Shown piece after piece: positions 19,436-28,318 of a stretch of 64,000 bases of DNA. The notes beneath the pieces were generated by a model that was not told where the DNA came from, did no database searches, and saw nothing but the letters and a program-made list of their open reading frames with translations. The translations under genes and the position numbers were made by a program. How positions within the stretch are numbered: the stretch's first letter is position 1; every line of letters begins with the position of its first letter. The DNA is from Cylindrospermum sp. NIES-4074 (lineage in GTDB: Bacteria; Cyanobacteriota; Cyanobacteriia; Cyanobacteriales; Nostocaceae): NCBI GenBank assembly GCA_003994795.1, contig AP018269.1, positions 1,367,346 to 1,431,345 on the forward strand, written 5' to 3'.

Positions 19436-21199
19436 TCACTCTCCGTCTACGGCATATTCAATCAACTGAGATAAGCGTATGCGTAGGGTTTCTAATCCTA
19501 GACGCTGACTGGCGGAGATAAACACCGCTAAAGGGAACTCTTCCCGTGCTAGAGCTAGTGTCTCACTATCTACTTGATCAATTTTGTTAAAAGCAACCAA
19601 CGCTGGGCCGGGAGTTATGGGCATTTGCGCCAGGATTTCCCTGACAGAGCGAATATGACTCAACCAAGCCGGATGAGACAAATCCACCAAATGCAGTAGC
19701 GCATCTGCTTCTGTGACTTCCTCCAAAGTGGCGCGGAAAGCATCCATTAAGGATGCAGGTAACTCGTGAATAAACCCTACTGTATCTGTAATCAGAGTTT
19801 CTTGGGGTTCATTAGTGTCCGCATGGGGAATCACTAGACGACGTGTCGTGGGGTCAAGTGTGGCAAATAGCTGGTCGGCTGTGTAAACTTCTGCGTTAGT
19901 TAGGGCGTTTAACAAGGTAGACTTGCCTGCATTGGTATAACCTACCAATGCCACAGAAGGCACTTCTCGATGTTGCCGTCGTTGCCGTAACCGCGAACGA
20001 TGGGCTTGCAACTGGTTGACTTCTTGTTGCAGTCGAGAAATCCGCTTCTGGATGGCTCGGCGTTCTGTTTCTAGTTTAGTTTCACCAGGCCCGCGAGTCC
20101 CAATACCACCCCCCAGCCGGGACATGGCCTGACCTCTACCCGTCAGTCGCGGCATCATATATTCCAGCTGTGCCAGTTCTACTTGCAATTTACCTGCACT
20201 AGACTGGGCACGTTGGGCAAAGATATCCAAAATTACTTCGGTGCGATCAACCACCCGGACACCAATTTGCGCTTCTAAGTTGCGGATTTGGGAGGGTGAA
20301 AGGTCGCGGTCAAAGACGACGAGATTGGCTCCTAAGGTTTGGGCGGTGAGGGCAATTTCTTGCACTTTACCTTCGCCTACTACTGTTTGGGGATGAATGC
20401 GCGATCGCTTTTGTTGGACTGTTTGCAATACGTCTCCACCAGCAGTATCCACCAATCGTGCCAATTCCGCCAAGGTGTCTTGGAATTGTTGCACAGTCTT
20501 GCCATCAGTTAATACTCCCACAATTAAAACGCGATCGTGGTCAGCATCTACTTCTTGGGCGATGAATTCTCGGCGGAATTCTGCTTCTAGCCCTTCCACC
20601 AAGTCAATAAAATCCTGCTCTGCTAGGGCTTCTAAGCTTAGAGGTGGCGATATATGGGAATAGATGGCTGAGTCTTGGGGAGGCTGTGGTGTGGGCAGAC
20701 TGGTGTTACTGTTGGCTAGTTGCTGAGTTAAAACTAGCTGGTTGGTATTTGATGCCAAGTGAGCTAAATAAACTTCTTTTACATACCCAGTGACGCCACC
20801 ACCGCGACGGGTAAATCCACCCCCAGTGATATTTAGTACCACCAAAGCATCTAAGCGTTGTAGTGCCATCGCTGTCAGTGCTGCCTCATTTGGCGGTTCT
20901 GGCTTGAGATGGGTTGCTATACAACGAATACCGCTGAGTCGTTCTGCACCGTAACGGGGCAGTTCCAGCGGTGGGATTTGCGTTTGCCGGGGTGAGCCTA
21001 CACCCACACGGATCACCTGCCCGCGTCGGTTGATGTAGGTACACACAGGCTGATTGATTTCTGTGCTAATTGCTGCCAGACGCTGGGAAAAGTCAGGCGT
21101 GGTGATGCGATCGCCTGGTATGCGCTGGTGATACAGCCGCTGTAGTTGCTTCAGCTGGCTGGACTTTAAACCTTGGAGATTACCAAAGATGGTCTCTAT
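19436..21199 (-). CDS. hflX: Ribosome-associated GTPase HflX, unusual start
   Basis: A GTPase that binds the 50S subunit and rescues or splits stalled ribosomes. The HflX N-domain is followed by a GTPase domain with G1 GYTNAGKST, G3 DTVGF and G4 NKID. The region RLGGGIGTRGPGETKLE is the family linker motif. The only ordinary start in frame is a GTG at 21046, but conserved coding continues 51 codons upstream (TIFGNLQGLKSSQLKQLQRL) to an ATA at 21197-21199, exactly where homologues have ATG, with a TAA two codons further up. I annotate the ATA as a probable start, giving 587 residues; otherwise the protein is 536 residues. Confidence 0.88.
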   Translation of the reverse strand: METIFGNLQGLKSSQLKQLQRLYHQRIPGDRITTPDFSQRLAAISTEINQPVCTYINRRGQVIRVGVGSPRQTQIPPLELPRYGAERLSGIRCIATHLKPEPPNEAALTAMALQRLDALVVLNITGGGFTRRGGGVTGYVKEVYLAHLASNTNQLVLTQQLANSNTSLPTPQPPQDSAIYSHISPPLSLEALAEQDFIDLVEGLEAEFRREFIAQEVDADHDRVLIVGVLTDGKTVQQFQDTLAELARLVDTAGGDVLQTVQQKRSRIHPQTVVGEGKVQEIALTAQTLGANLVVFDRDLSPSQIRNLEAQIGVRVVDRTEVILDIFAQRAQSSAGKLQVELAQLEYMMPRLTGRGQAMSRLGGGIGTRGPGETKLETERRAIQKRISRLQQEVNQLQAHRSRLRQRRQHREVPSVALVGYTNAGKSTLLNALTNAEVYTADQLFATLDPTTRRLVIPHADTNEPQETLITDTVGFIHELPASLMDAFRATLEEVTEADALLHLVDLSHPAWLSHIRSVREILAQMPITPGPALVAFNKIDQVDSETLALAREEFPLAVFISASQRLGLETLRIRLSQLIEYAVDGE

Positions 21200-21366
21200 A
21201 GGCGTTTATGACCAATAAAATGGCCCCCCGAATCCTTCTATGTTTATTTTACAACAAGCTTAGAGCTGCAAGCTGTATCTTCTACAAGATGCGCTTAGAG
21301 ATTTGTAACCTTCAAGTTACCATTTGCAGGTATTTTGGTAGAAGTATCCCGCAACCCATTGAGATA

Positions 21367-22008
21367 ATGGTCACCTTAGGCATCGCTTCTGAACAAAGGG
21401 TGGTATTAAGAAATATTAGCTGGCAAACCTTTGAATCCATGCTGGCGGATATGGGAGAGGACAGAGCATCCCGACTTACCTACGACCAAGGAACGCTGGA
21501 AATCATGGCCCCACAGATGCCTCATGAACATTGGAACAGATTAATTGAACGTCTGATTTTTGTTCTTGGGGAAGAGTTGAATTTAGAAATTTTTCCTGCG
21601 GGTTCTACAACTTTGATTAGGAAAGATGTGCGGTGTGGTGCGGAACCTGATAGCAGCTACTATATCCAAAATGAAGCGCTCGTGAAAAATAAATCAGCAA
21701 TTGATTTGTACAACAATCAATTACCTGATTTAGTAGTAGAAATAGACTTGACCAGTTCCTCGCTGGATAAATTTCAAGTTTACGCTTCTTTAGGTGTGCC
21801 CGAACTGTGGCGTTATGATGACGGAGTGCTGAATATTTACCAACTGCAACAAAAAGAATATATACAGTGTAATTATTCACCAACTTTCGCCCAACTACCT
21901 TTAATTGGCATTCCTAGATTTTTAGATGAAAGTCAAAAAATCGGTGTGATGGGGATGACGCGAATTTTCCGCACTTGGGTGAGAAGGCTATTAGGAAGCG
22001 ATAAATAG
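21367..22008 (+). CDS. Uma2 family (DUF820) putative endonuclease
   Basis: A 213-residue PD-(D/E)XK-fold protein of the Uma2 family, greatly expanded in cyanobacteria and of unknown function. The core is visible as AGSTTLIRKDVRCGAEPDSSYYIQNE (acidic residue in the middle), DLVVEIDLTSSSLDKFQVYA and VPELWRYDDGVLNIYQL. The frame begins at 21208, but the first 53 codons are Cys-rich and unlike the family; the ATG at 21367 (MVTLGIASEQ) matches the usual start. It is divergent from hflX. Members often occur as scattered copies; a second lies at 27309. Confidence 0.82.
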   Translation: MVTLGIASEQRVVLRNISWQTFESMLADMGEDRASRLTYDQGTLEIMAPQMPHEHWNRLIERLIFVLGEELNLEIFPAGSTTLIRKDVRCGAEPDSSYYIQNEALVKNKSAIDLYNNQLPDLVVEIDLTSSSLDKFQVYASLGVPELWRYDDGVLNIYQLQQKEYIQCNYSPTFAQLPLIGIPRFLDESQKIGVMGMTRIFRTWVRRLLGSDK

Positions 22009-22890
22009 TTGAGATGTCTAAAAATAGATTTGCTTTAAAAATATTTTGCGTCTCACGCAAAGGAGGACACTTGCATGGGCGGGTCTCCCGACTTGTGCAA
22101 AGTGTCCGTCGCGCAAACAATAACTCTTTTGGTTTAAGTTGCTGCTAAGTAGATAGGCAGAACTAAATAATTAAGATGTAATTGCGTATCCCTGACGGAA
22201 GATAGAGGCATACGTAACGAAGTGGAGCGACGCAATCCCATTGACAGCATATATTGCAACGATTTACGCCCACCTACTTAAAATCATCTTAATTACGCTT
22301 TGCTTCGTTTGCAATGACATTGTGTAATTAATTGTGTCTGACTGCTCATATTGTTGCTGGATTAGTCTGCACGGTGCAATCCATAGATGGTTAGTTGCTA
22401 AGTCGTCTACAGGACTTACGCTTTCATCATGAAGAAACGTAGACGCGGAGCGGTGAACTAGCGCGGTCTTGGGGGTTTCCCCCATGAGCGACTGGTGTTC
22501 GCCGTCAGGCGTGCCGGAGGCATCACCCGTAGGGCTTGCCGTAGGCTACCGCAGAGGACGCAGAGGACACAGAGGACACAGAGGAATAAGAGTTTGGGAG
22601 AGTTTTTGCGTAAGTCCTAGTCTATATGTGTAGAGAAGTTTAATGAAACGTCTCTACACACACCCTTCCCGTGTCGGGAAGTGGCTAGGGGGTTAGATTC
22701 TTCTGCATCATCAGTGGCAGTTTACTCGGCACATATCAATACATATGTATTAGTTGGACTAAAATTTAGATGCCTAGAAAATAAATCTCTTCTGACATAA
22801 AGTCCCTAAAATCCTTATGAATTAAGCTTTTTAGCTGATTTTTCCCGTAGATTTATTGGATATCTGCCGGATTGTTAAGAAAAGTTTCTA
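22009..22890. other. Repeat-rich intergenic region upstream of psbA
   Basis: About 880 bases without a gene. It contains a hairpin at 22046-22060 (ttgcgt/acgcaa), a larger stem at 22065-22107 (ggacacttgca with tgcaaagtgtcc), short palindromic repeat debris at 22190-22245, and a MITE-like unit at 22411-22618. All are typical Nostoc intergenic repeats. A minus-strand frame of 73 codons in this stretch is not convincing. Confidence 0.6.
22411..22618. mobile_element. MITE-like repeat with AGGACTTACGC ends
   Basis: aggacttacgc at 22411-22421 is inverted exactly at 22608-22618, enclosing 208 bases of mosaic repeat (cgccgtcaggcgtgccgg, cacagaggacacagagg). The same terminal sequence bounds the element at 47617-47863. 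No clear target duplication was found for this copy. Confidence 0.5.
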
Positions 22891-22897
22891 AAACATC

Positions 22898-22926
22898 TTT
22901 ACAAATCGAAACAAAAAGCATAGTAT
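22898..22926 (+). promoter_or_regulatory. Sigma-70 type promoter of psbA
   Basis: A -35 box TTTACA at 22898-22903 and a -10 box TAGTAT at 22921-22926 are spaced by exactly 17 bases, leaving a leader of about 58 bases before the psbA ATG. This is a close match to the consensus for group 1 sigma factor and to other cyanobacterial psbA promoters. Confidence 0.7.
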
Positions 22927-22990
22927 TTATTCAGGGAGCAGAAATGCCTACCCCAAACATACATAAACAATCAAACGCAATCATAAAACC

Positions 22991-24073
22991 ATGACCGCAA
23001 CCTTACAACAGCGCCAAAGCGCCAACGTATGGGATCGCTTCTGCGAATTCATTACCAGCACCAACAACCGCCTCTACATCGGTTGGTTCGGTGTCTTAAT
23101 GATCCCCACCTTACTAGCTGCAACCACCTGCTTCATCATCGCTTTCATCGCCGCTCCCCCCGTTGACATCGACGGTATCCGTGAGCCAGTAGCAGGTTCC
23201 TTAATGTACGGAAACAACATCATCTCCGGTGCAGTTGTTCCTTCTTCTAACGCTATCGGTTTACACTTCTATCCCATTTGGGAAGCAGCTTCCTTAGATG
23301 AGTGGTTGTACAATGGTGGCCCTTACCAATTAGTAGTATTCCACTTCTTAACAGGCGTATTCTGCTACCTGGGTCGTGAGTGGGAACTTTCCTACCGCTT
23401 GGGGATGCGTCCTTGGATTTGCCTAGCTTTCTCTGCACCTGTTGCAGCCGCTACCGCAGTCTTCTTAATCTACCCCATCGGTCAAGGTTCATTCTCTGAT
23501 GGTATGCCTTTGGGTATCTCTGGAACCTTCAACTTCATGATTGTGTTCCAAGCAGAACATAACATCTTGATGCACCCCTTCCACATGCTTGGTGTAGCTG
23601 GTGTGTTCGGTGGAAGCTTATTCTCTGCAATGCACGGTTCACTCGTTACTTCTTCCTTGGTTCGGGAAACAACCGAAAGCGAATCACAAAACTACGGTTA
23701 CAAGTTCGGTCAAGAAGAAGAAACCTACAACATCGTTGCTGCTCACGGCTACTTCGGTCGCTTAATCTTCCAATACGCTTCTTTCAACAACAGCCGTTCA
23801 CTGCACTTCTTGCTAGCTGCATGGCCTGTAGTCGGTATCTGGTTTACCGCTTTGGGTGTCAGCACAATGGCGTTCAACTTGAACGGTTTCAATTTCAACC
23901 AATCAATTATTGATTCTCAAGGTCGCGTCATCGGTACATGGGCTGATGTCATCAACCGCGCTAACCTGGGTATGGAAGTAATGCACGAGCGTAACGCTCA
24001 CAACTTCCCCCTAGATTTGGCTGCTGGTGATGTTGCTCCCGTAGCATTGACTGCTCCTGCTATCAACGGCTAA
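22991..24073 (+). CDS. psbA: Photosystem II D1 protein, Glu130 form
   Basis: A 360-residue reaction-centre protein with five membrane helices that binds P680 chlorophylls, pheophytin, QB and most ligands of the Mn cluster. Family blocks such as [40 protein letters not shown] and [20 protein letters not shown] are intact. Counting from the start, residue 130 is Glu (YLGRE), the form associated with high-light D1 in cyanobacteria; Gln130 marks the low-light form. The last 16 residues after Ala344 ([16 protein letters not shown]) are the extension removed by CtpA. Codon use is strongly biased (aac, ttc, atc), as expected for a highly expressed gene. Confidence 0.98.
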   Translation: MTATLQQRQSANVWDRFCEFITSTNNRLYIGWFGVLMIPTLLAATTCFIIAFIAAPPVDIDGIREPVAGSLMYGNNIISGAVVPSSNAIGLHFYPIWEAASLDEWLYNGGPYQLVVFHFLTGVFCYLGREWELSYRLGMRPWICLAFSAPVAAATAVFLIYPIGQGSFSDGMPLGISGTFNFMIVFQAEHNILMHPFHMLGVAGVFGGSLFSAMHGSLVTSSLVRETTESESQNYGYKFGQEEETYNIVAAHGYFGRLIFQYASFNNSRSLHFLLAAWPVVGIWFTALGVSTMAFNLNGFNFNQSIIDSQGRVIGTWADVINRANLGMEVMHERNAHNFPLDLAAGDVAPVALTAPAING

Positions 24074-24093
24074 AACAAGCTTTCAACTTAGAT

Positions 24094-24127
24094 AAAAAGC
24101 GCTCTCCAATTTAGGGGGGCGCTTTTT
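24094..24127 (+). terminator. Strong psbA terminator
   Basis: aaaaagcgc at 24094-24102 pairs with gcgcttttt at 24119-24127 around a small loop with extra CTCC/GGGG pairing, ending in a T-run. It lies 20 bases after the stop. Confidence 0.9.
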
Positions 24128-24249
24128 ATTTGTCAGAGGATATGACTATTTTTTAGTAATTTATCTAGAAAAAAGAGCGATCGCCTAAATTAACTTTTGC
24201 CATAACTCTCGATACAATTACAGAAGCCGGATATTTTTTCTTGAAGAAC

Positions 24250-25338
24250 ATGGGCAACACTTTTGGGCATCTATTCCGTATCACCACTTTTGGCGAGTCC
24301 CACGGCGGCGGTGTGGGGGTTGTGATTGATGGTTGTCCTCCGCAACTGGAAATTTCGGCTGAAGAAATTCAAGTAGAACTAGATAGAAGGCGTCCGGGAC
24401 AAAGTAAGATTACAACTCCCCGCAAGGAAGCAGACACCTGTGAGATTCTATCTGGGGTGTTTGAGGGGAAAACTCTGGGGACACCGATCGCCATTTTAGT
24501 GCGGAACAAGGACACTCGTCCCCAAGACTACGACGAGATGGCCGTGAAGTATCGCCCTTCTCACGCGGATGCCACCTATGATGCTAAATATGGGATTAGA
24601 AATTGGCAAGGTGGCGGCAGGTCATCAGCCCGTGAGACAATAGGGAGAGTGGCAGCAGGTGCGATCGCCAAAAAAATTCTCCGTCAAGTCGCTAATATTG
24701 AAATTATCGCTTACGTCAAGCGCATCAAAGACTTAGAAGGCATCGTTGATCCTAGCACCGTCACCTTAGAACAAGTGGAAAGCAACATCGTCCGCTGTCC
24801 AGATGGCGAAACTGCCACGCGCATGATTGAATTAATTGAGCAAACTGGCAGACAAGGTGATTCTATCGGCGGTGTCGTGGAATGTGTAGCGCGGAATGTT
24901 CCCAAAGGTTTAGGCGAACCGGTTTTTGATAAATTGGAAGCAGATATTGCGAAAGCTGTAATGTCTCTTCCTGCGAGCAAAGGGTTTGAAATTGGTTCCG
25001 GTTTTGCCGGCACTCTGTTAACAGGAATCGAACATAACGACGAATTTTATATTGATGAACAAGGAGAAATTCGCACCGTAACTAATCGTTCTGGTGGCAT
25101 TCAAGGGGGAATTTCTAACGGCGAAAATATCATTTTGCGCGTGGCGTTTAAGCCGACAGCCACAATTAGAAAAGAGCAAAAAACAGTTACTCGTGAAGGT
25201 GAAGAAACCCTATTAGCTGCCAAAGGACGCCATGATCCTTGTGTGCTACCCCGTGCAGTGCCGATGGTTGACGCGATGGTAGCTTTGGTTCTGTGCGATC
25301 ATTTATTGCGACAACAGGCACAGTGTAAAGTTTTGTAG
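24250..25338 (+). CDS. aroC: Chorismate synthase
   Basis: A 362-residue FMN-dependent enzyme that makes chorismate from EPSP, the last common step of aromatic amino acid and quinone synthesis. Signatures are [18 protein letters not shown] at the start, the flavin motif [17 protein letters not shown] and the C-terminal [17 protein letters not shown]. The longest frame starts with TTG at 24241, but the family N-terminus is [20 protein letters not shown], so I use the ATG at 24250. It stands alone after psbA. Confidence 0.96.
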   Translation: MGNTFGHLFRITTFGESHGGGVGVVIDGCPPQLEISAEEIQVELDRRRPGQSKITTPRKEADTCEILSGVFEGKTLGTPIAILVRNKDTRPQDYDEMAVKYRPSHADATYDAKYGIRNWQGGGRSSARETIGRVAAGAIAKKILRQVANIEIIAYVKRIKDLEGIVDPSTVTLEQVESNIVRCPDGETATRMIELIEQTGRQGDSIGGVVECVARNVPKGLGEPVFDKLEADIAKAVMSLPASKGFEIGSGFAGTLLTGIEHNDEFYIDEQGEIRTVTNRSGGIQGGISNGENIILRVAFKPTATIRKEQKTVTREGEETLLAAKGRHDPCVLPRAVPMVDAMVALVLCDHLLRQQAQCKVL

Positions 25339-25467
25339 GAATTGGGATTTTGAGAAAATTTTGATAACTAAACAAAGTATTGATTTACTAAACTTTTTCG
25401 TGCTTCAAAATGGCGCAAGTTCAGCGACATCAGCAGCCGGAAAGCTTAAAAATCAGGAGGCTATTCT

Positions 25468-26559
25468 ATGCCGGAGTTGATTAGTGCAAAGCAACTATCC
25501 AGGATTGTGTTGAGGGGCTTTAAGTCTATTGCTGAATGCGACATTGAGCTTGCTCAACTTAACGTACTCATTGGCTGCAATGGCGCTGGTAAATCTAACT
25601 TTATCGGCTTCTTTCGCATGGTTCAGCAGATACTTGAAAGGAAGTTGCAAGTTTTTGTCAGCCGTCAGGGTGGCCCCGATGTGATTTTGCATTTTGGTCG
25701 GAAAACAACTGAACAATTAGAAGTTAACCTCTACTTCGGAAGCAACAGTTATTTTGCTACCTTTGAACCAACTCAGGATAACCGTCTGATGTTCTCCAAA
25801 GAATCTTTTGGATGGAAAAGTGGGGAGTGGGAAATAGGTAGTGGTCATTTTGAAACTCAAGCTTTACAAGGTACTGGGACAAAAATTGACCAATATGTAT
25901 TACCTGCTATGCAACAGTGGCAAGTTTATCATTTCCACGATACAAGCGATAGTGCTTATGTGAAACAACTACATGGGATTAATGATAATACTTACCTACG
26001 TCCAGATGCTCGTAATCTTGCGGCTTTCTTGTATTTATTAAAAGACAATTATCCTGAATCTTATCAACAAATTGTCAAAACAATTCGACTTGTTGCACCT
26101 TTCTTTGGTGATTTCTATCTACGACCTTCCCCACAAAATAAGGATCTGATAGAACTAGAATGGTTTGAGCAAGGTCAAGATATTCCCTTTAAAGCTCATC
26201 TTCTGTCCGATGGAACGCTGCGATTTATATGTTTGGCAACCGTTTTTTTACAACCTACTTCTCTTCAACCCGAAACAATTTTAGTTGATGAACCTGAGTT
26301 AGGTCTTCACCCTTATGCAATTACTATTCTTGCATCGTTAATGCGTGCGGCTGCAATAGAAAAACAAGTTATTGTTTCTACTCAGTCGGTTGAACTGCTG
26401 AATGAATTTAGCGCAAATGATGTAATTGTAGTAGATCGAGAAGATGGTAAATCATTACTCCGAAGATTAAAGGAGGATGATTTATATGAGTGGCTAGAAG
26501 ACTACAGCTTAGGAGAATTGTGGAAAAAGAACATCCTTGGAGGAAGACCTTCAAGATGA
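25468..26559 (+). CDS. ABC/AAA_21-type ATPase of an AbiL-like module
   Basis: A 363-residue SMC/RecF-like ATPase. Walker A is GCNGAGKSN at 36-44, an ABC-signature-like LLSDGTLRF at 245-253, Walker B ILVDEPELGLHP at 271-282 and the switch STQS at 304-307, a complete ABC ATPase head without a long coiled coil. The stop overlaps the next gene's ATG (ATGA), and an AGGAGG site precedes the start. ATPases of this type paired with DUF4276 proteins are found in abortive infection system AbiL and relatives. Defence is inferred from this pairing; the sensed signal and effector are unknown. Confidence 0.82.
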   Translation: MPELISAKQLSRIVLRGFKSIAECDIELAQLNVLIGCNGAGKSNFIGFFRMVQQILERKLQVFVSRQGGPDVILHFGRKTTEQLEVNLYFGSNSYFATFEPTQDNRLMFSKESFGWKSGEWEIGSGHFETQALQGTGTKIDQYVLPAMQQWQVYHFHDTSDSAYVKQLHGINDNTYLRPDARNLAAFLYLLKDNYPESYQQIVKTIRLVAPFFGDFYLRPSPQNKDLIELEWFEQGQDIPFKAHLLSDGTLRFICLATVFLQPTSLQPETILVDEPELGLHPYAITILASLMRAAAIEKQVIVSTQSVELLNEFSANDVIVVDREDGKSLLRRLKEDDLYEWLEDYSLGELWKKNILGGRPSR

Positions 26560-27200
26560 TTCGAGTACACATTTTTGTGGAAGGACAGACTGAAGAAACT
26601 TTTGTTAGAGAATTACTTGTCGAGCATTTCCAGCGACAAAACATCTACCTAAACCCAATTCTTGTAAGAACTAGTCCAACTGGTAAAGGTGGGATAGTGA
26701 GCTATGAAAAAATCAAGCCTCAATTAAATCGTAAATGCCTTGAGGACAGTTCGGCAGTCGTTACTACGATGTTTGATTTGTATGGATTGCCAAAAGACTT
26801 TCCCGGAAAAGATTCTGTACCAAATACTAATGATCTGTTTAATAAAGCTGAATATCTCGAACAGCAAATGGGTGCAGATATTGGGCACAAAAATTTTATC
26901 CCTAATTTACTGCTGCATGAGTTTGAGGGACTTCTGTATAGCAATCCTCAAGCTTTTCTGGGATACTTCGATCAAAGTATAGTAGATCAGCTACAGAATG
27001 AGCGTGACTCATTTTCTTCACCTGAGCATATTAATGAAAGTCCGATAACAGCCCCATCCAAAAGGATTATTAGATGTTGCCCTAAATATCAAAAACCATT
27101 GCATGGACCTCTGATTGCAATAGATATCGGGTTGGATGTAATACGTCAGCAGTGTCACCATTTCGATAAATGGTTAACGCATCTTGAAAACATCATGTAG
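26556..27200 (+). CDS. DUF4276 protein, partner of the ATPase
   Basis: A 214-residue protein of the DUF4276 family (MIRVHIFVEGQTEETFVREL). The conserved VEGQTE, MFDLYGLP and LLHEFEGLLYSN segments supply acidic residues that fit a TOPRIM-like metal site, seen in OLD and related nucleases. The longest frame begins at 26490 inside the upstream gene; the ATG at 26556 fits the family, overlaps the ATPase stop by four bases (ATGA) and has a GGAGGA site at 26539, so translation is coupled. It is presumably the effector of the two-gene system; nuclease activity is inferred. Confidence 0.82.
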   Translation: MIRVHIFVEGQTEETFVRELLVEHFQRQNIYLNPILVRTSPTGKGGIVSYEKIKPQLNRKCLEDSSAVVTTMFDLYGLPKDFPGKDSVPNTNDLFNKAEYLEQQMGADIGHKNFIPNLLLHEFEGLLYSNPQAFLGYFDQSIVDQLQNERDSFSSPEHINESPITAPSKRIIRCCPKYQKPLHGPLIAIDIGLDVIRQQCHHFDKWLTHLENIM

Positions 27201-27308
27201 TTCACAAGCACAGTTGTACGTGAAATAAATATTTCAGTCTATATTTTTTTAATATCATGGGCAGCAATGTGATATTTTGTGTATATAAAATAAAATTTGT
27301 GTAACCTA

Positions 27309-27917
27309 CTATTCACCAGCTTTAAAAACTTGTTCAGCCGTGATATTTAAATCAGGAAAAGTAGGAGAAATGATTCTTTCATTTCCTCTAAATTGCTGAA
27401 ATTGATATTCCCCATCAGCTAATTGATAAACTGTAAAAGTTGGTTCTTTGGGAAATCCAATATATCTCCTTCCACCTAAAGCTAAATAATCAGCTATCCA
27501 ATATTCAGGAATTCCTAATGCTTCGTAGTCTGTGAGTTTGTGTCCGTAATCATTACGCCAATTTGTACTCACTACTTCGACAATTAATTGAATTGATTCA
27601 CCTTTGGTAATGGTTGAATATTTTTCCCAAAGCGGTTCAGATGCGAGATTATTTTTATTTACTACAATCAAATCGGGAAGATAAGCTGTTTCCCAATCAG
27701 GTGCTTTCACTAGCGCGTGTCTAGGAAAACTATAAGGTAGTTTTAACCTTTGACTTTCTACAGTTACTGATATTCCTAAAAAATCAGTAATTTCTTCATG
27801 CTTTCCTGTTGGTTGCATTTCAACGACACACCCATTAATTAATTCATAACGTCCGTTTTCTGGACACCATTCTAGAAAATCAGCAAATTTCACTGGTGAA
27901 GATATGGCTGCAATCAT
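27309..27917 (-). CDS. Uma2 family (DUF820) putative endonuclease
   Basis: A 202-residue Uma2-family protein, starting MIAAISSPVKFADFLEWCPE. The PD-(D/E)XK-like core shows as LPDLIVVNK, IQLIVEVVSTNWRNDYGHKL and GIPEYWIADYLALGGRRYIG. Only loosely similar to the other Uma2 copy at 21367, so they are not a recent duplication. It is convergent with the ATPase/DUF4276 pair. Function of the family is unknown. Confidence 0.85.
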   Translation of the reverse strand: MIAAISSPVKFADFLEWCPENGRYELINGCVVEMQPTGKHEEITDFLGISVTVESQRLKLPYSFPRHALVKAPDWETAYLPDLIVVNKNNLASEPLWEKYSTITKGESIQLIVEVVSTNWRNDYGHKLTDYEALGIPEYWIADYLALGGRRYIGFPKEPTFTVYQLADGEYQFQQFRGNERIISPTFPDLNITAEQVFKAGE

Positions 27918-28047
27918 AGTAATATTCCTTTAGGAGTATTTTTTTATAGCGATGTTGCATTTAATATCTTTACTATTTTAAATCATGCCCATAAATTATC
28001 TACTTTTGCTATATTATGACATTACTCTTTATTATGAATCATAAAGC

Positions 28048-28311
28048 ATGAATTTTATCACGCTGTTAGGATTATTTGCGGCGATTTTAACGACTATCTC
28101 TTTCTTACCTCAGATGTTGAAAATCTGGCGTTCAAAATCAGCTAAAGATGTCTCTTTGATCATGCTGATTACTTTCATGAGTGGTCTTTTTTTATGGTTA
28201 ATCTACGGTATTATTCTTGGTGCTTGGCCGATTATTTTGGCTAACGGTGTGACGTTGGGTTTTAACTTTATAATTTTATGGCTTAAAATTAGATATAGAA
28301 AACGCCCATAA
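28048..28311 (+). CDS. SemiSWEET sugar transporter subunit
   Basis: An 87-residue membrane protein with three helices and the PQ motif in FLPQMLKIWRSKSAKDVS, the bacterial half-size version of SWEET/MtN3 sugar transporters that works as a homodimer. It is the first gene of a tight run with a radical SAM protein starting 8 bases after its stop. Sugar specificity cannot be read from the sequence. Confidence 0.88.
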   Translation: MNFITLLGLFAAILTTISFLPQMLKIWRSKSAKDVSLIMLITFMSGLFLWLIYGIILGAWPIILANGVTLGFNFIILWLKIRYRKRP

Positions 28312-28318
28312 AAAGCCT

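Noticed and set aside
21208-21366. N-terminal extension of the Uma2 gene
   Set aside because: The added 53 codons are Cys-rich and unlike the family; the ATG at 21367 fits.
22264-22485. Minus-strand frame upstream of psbA
   Set aside because: Lies inside repeat DNA, with no similarity to known proteins.
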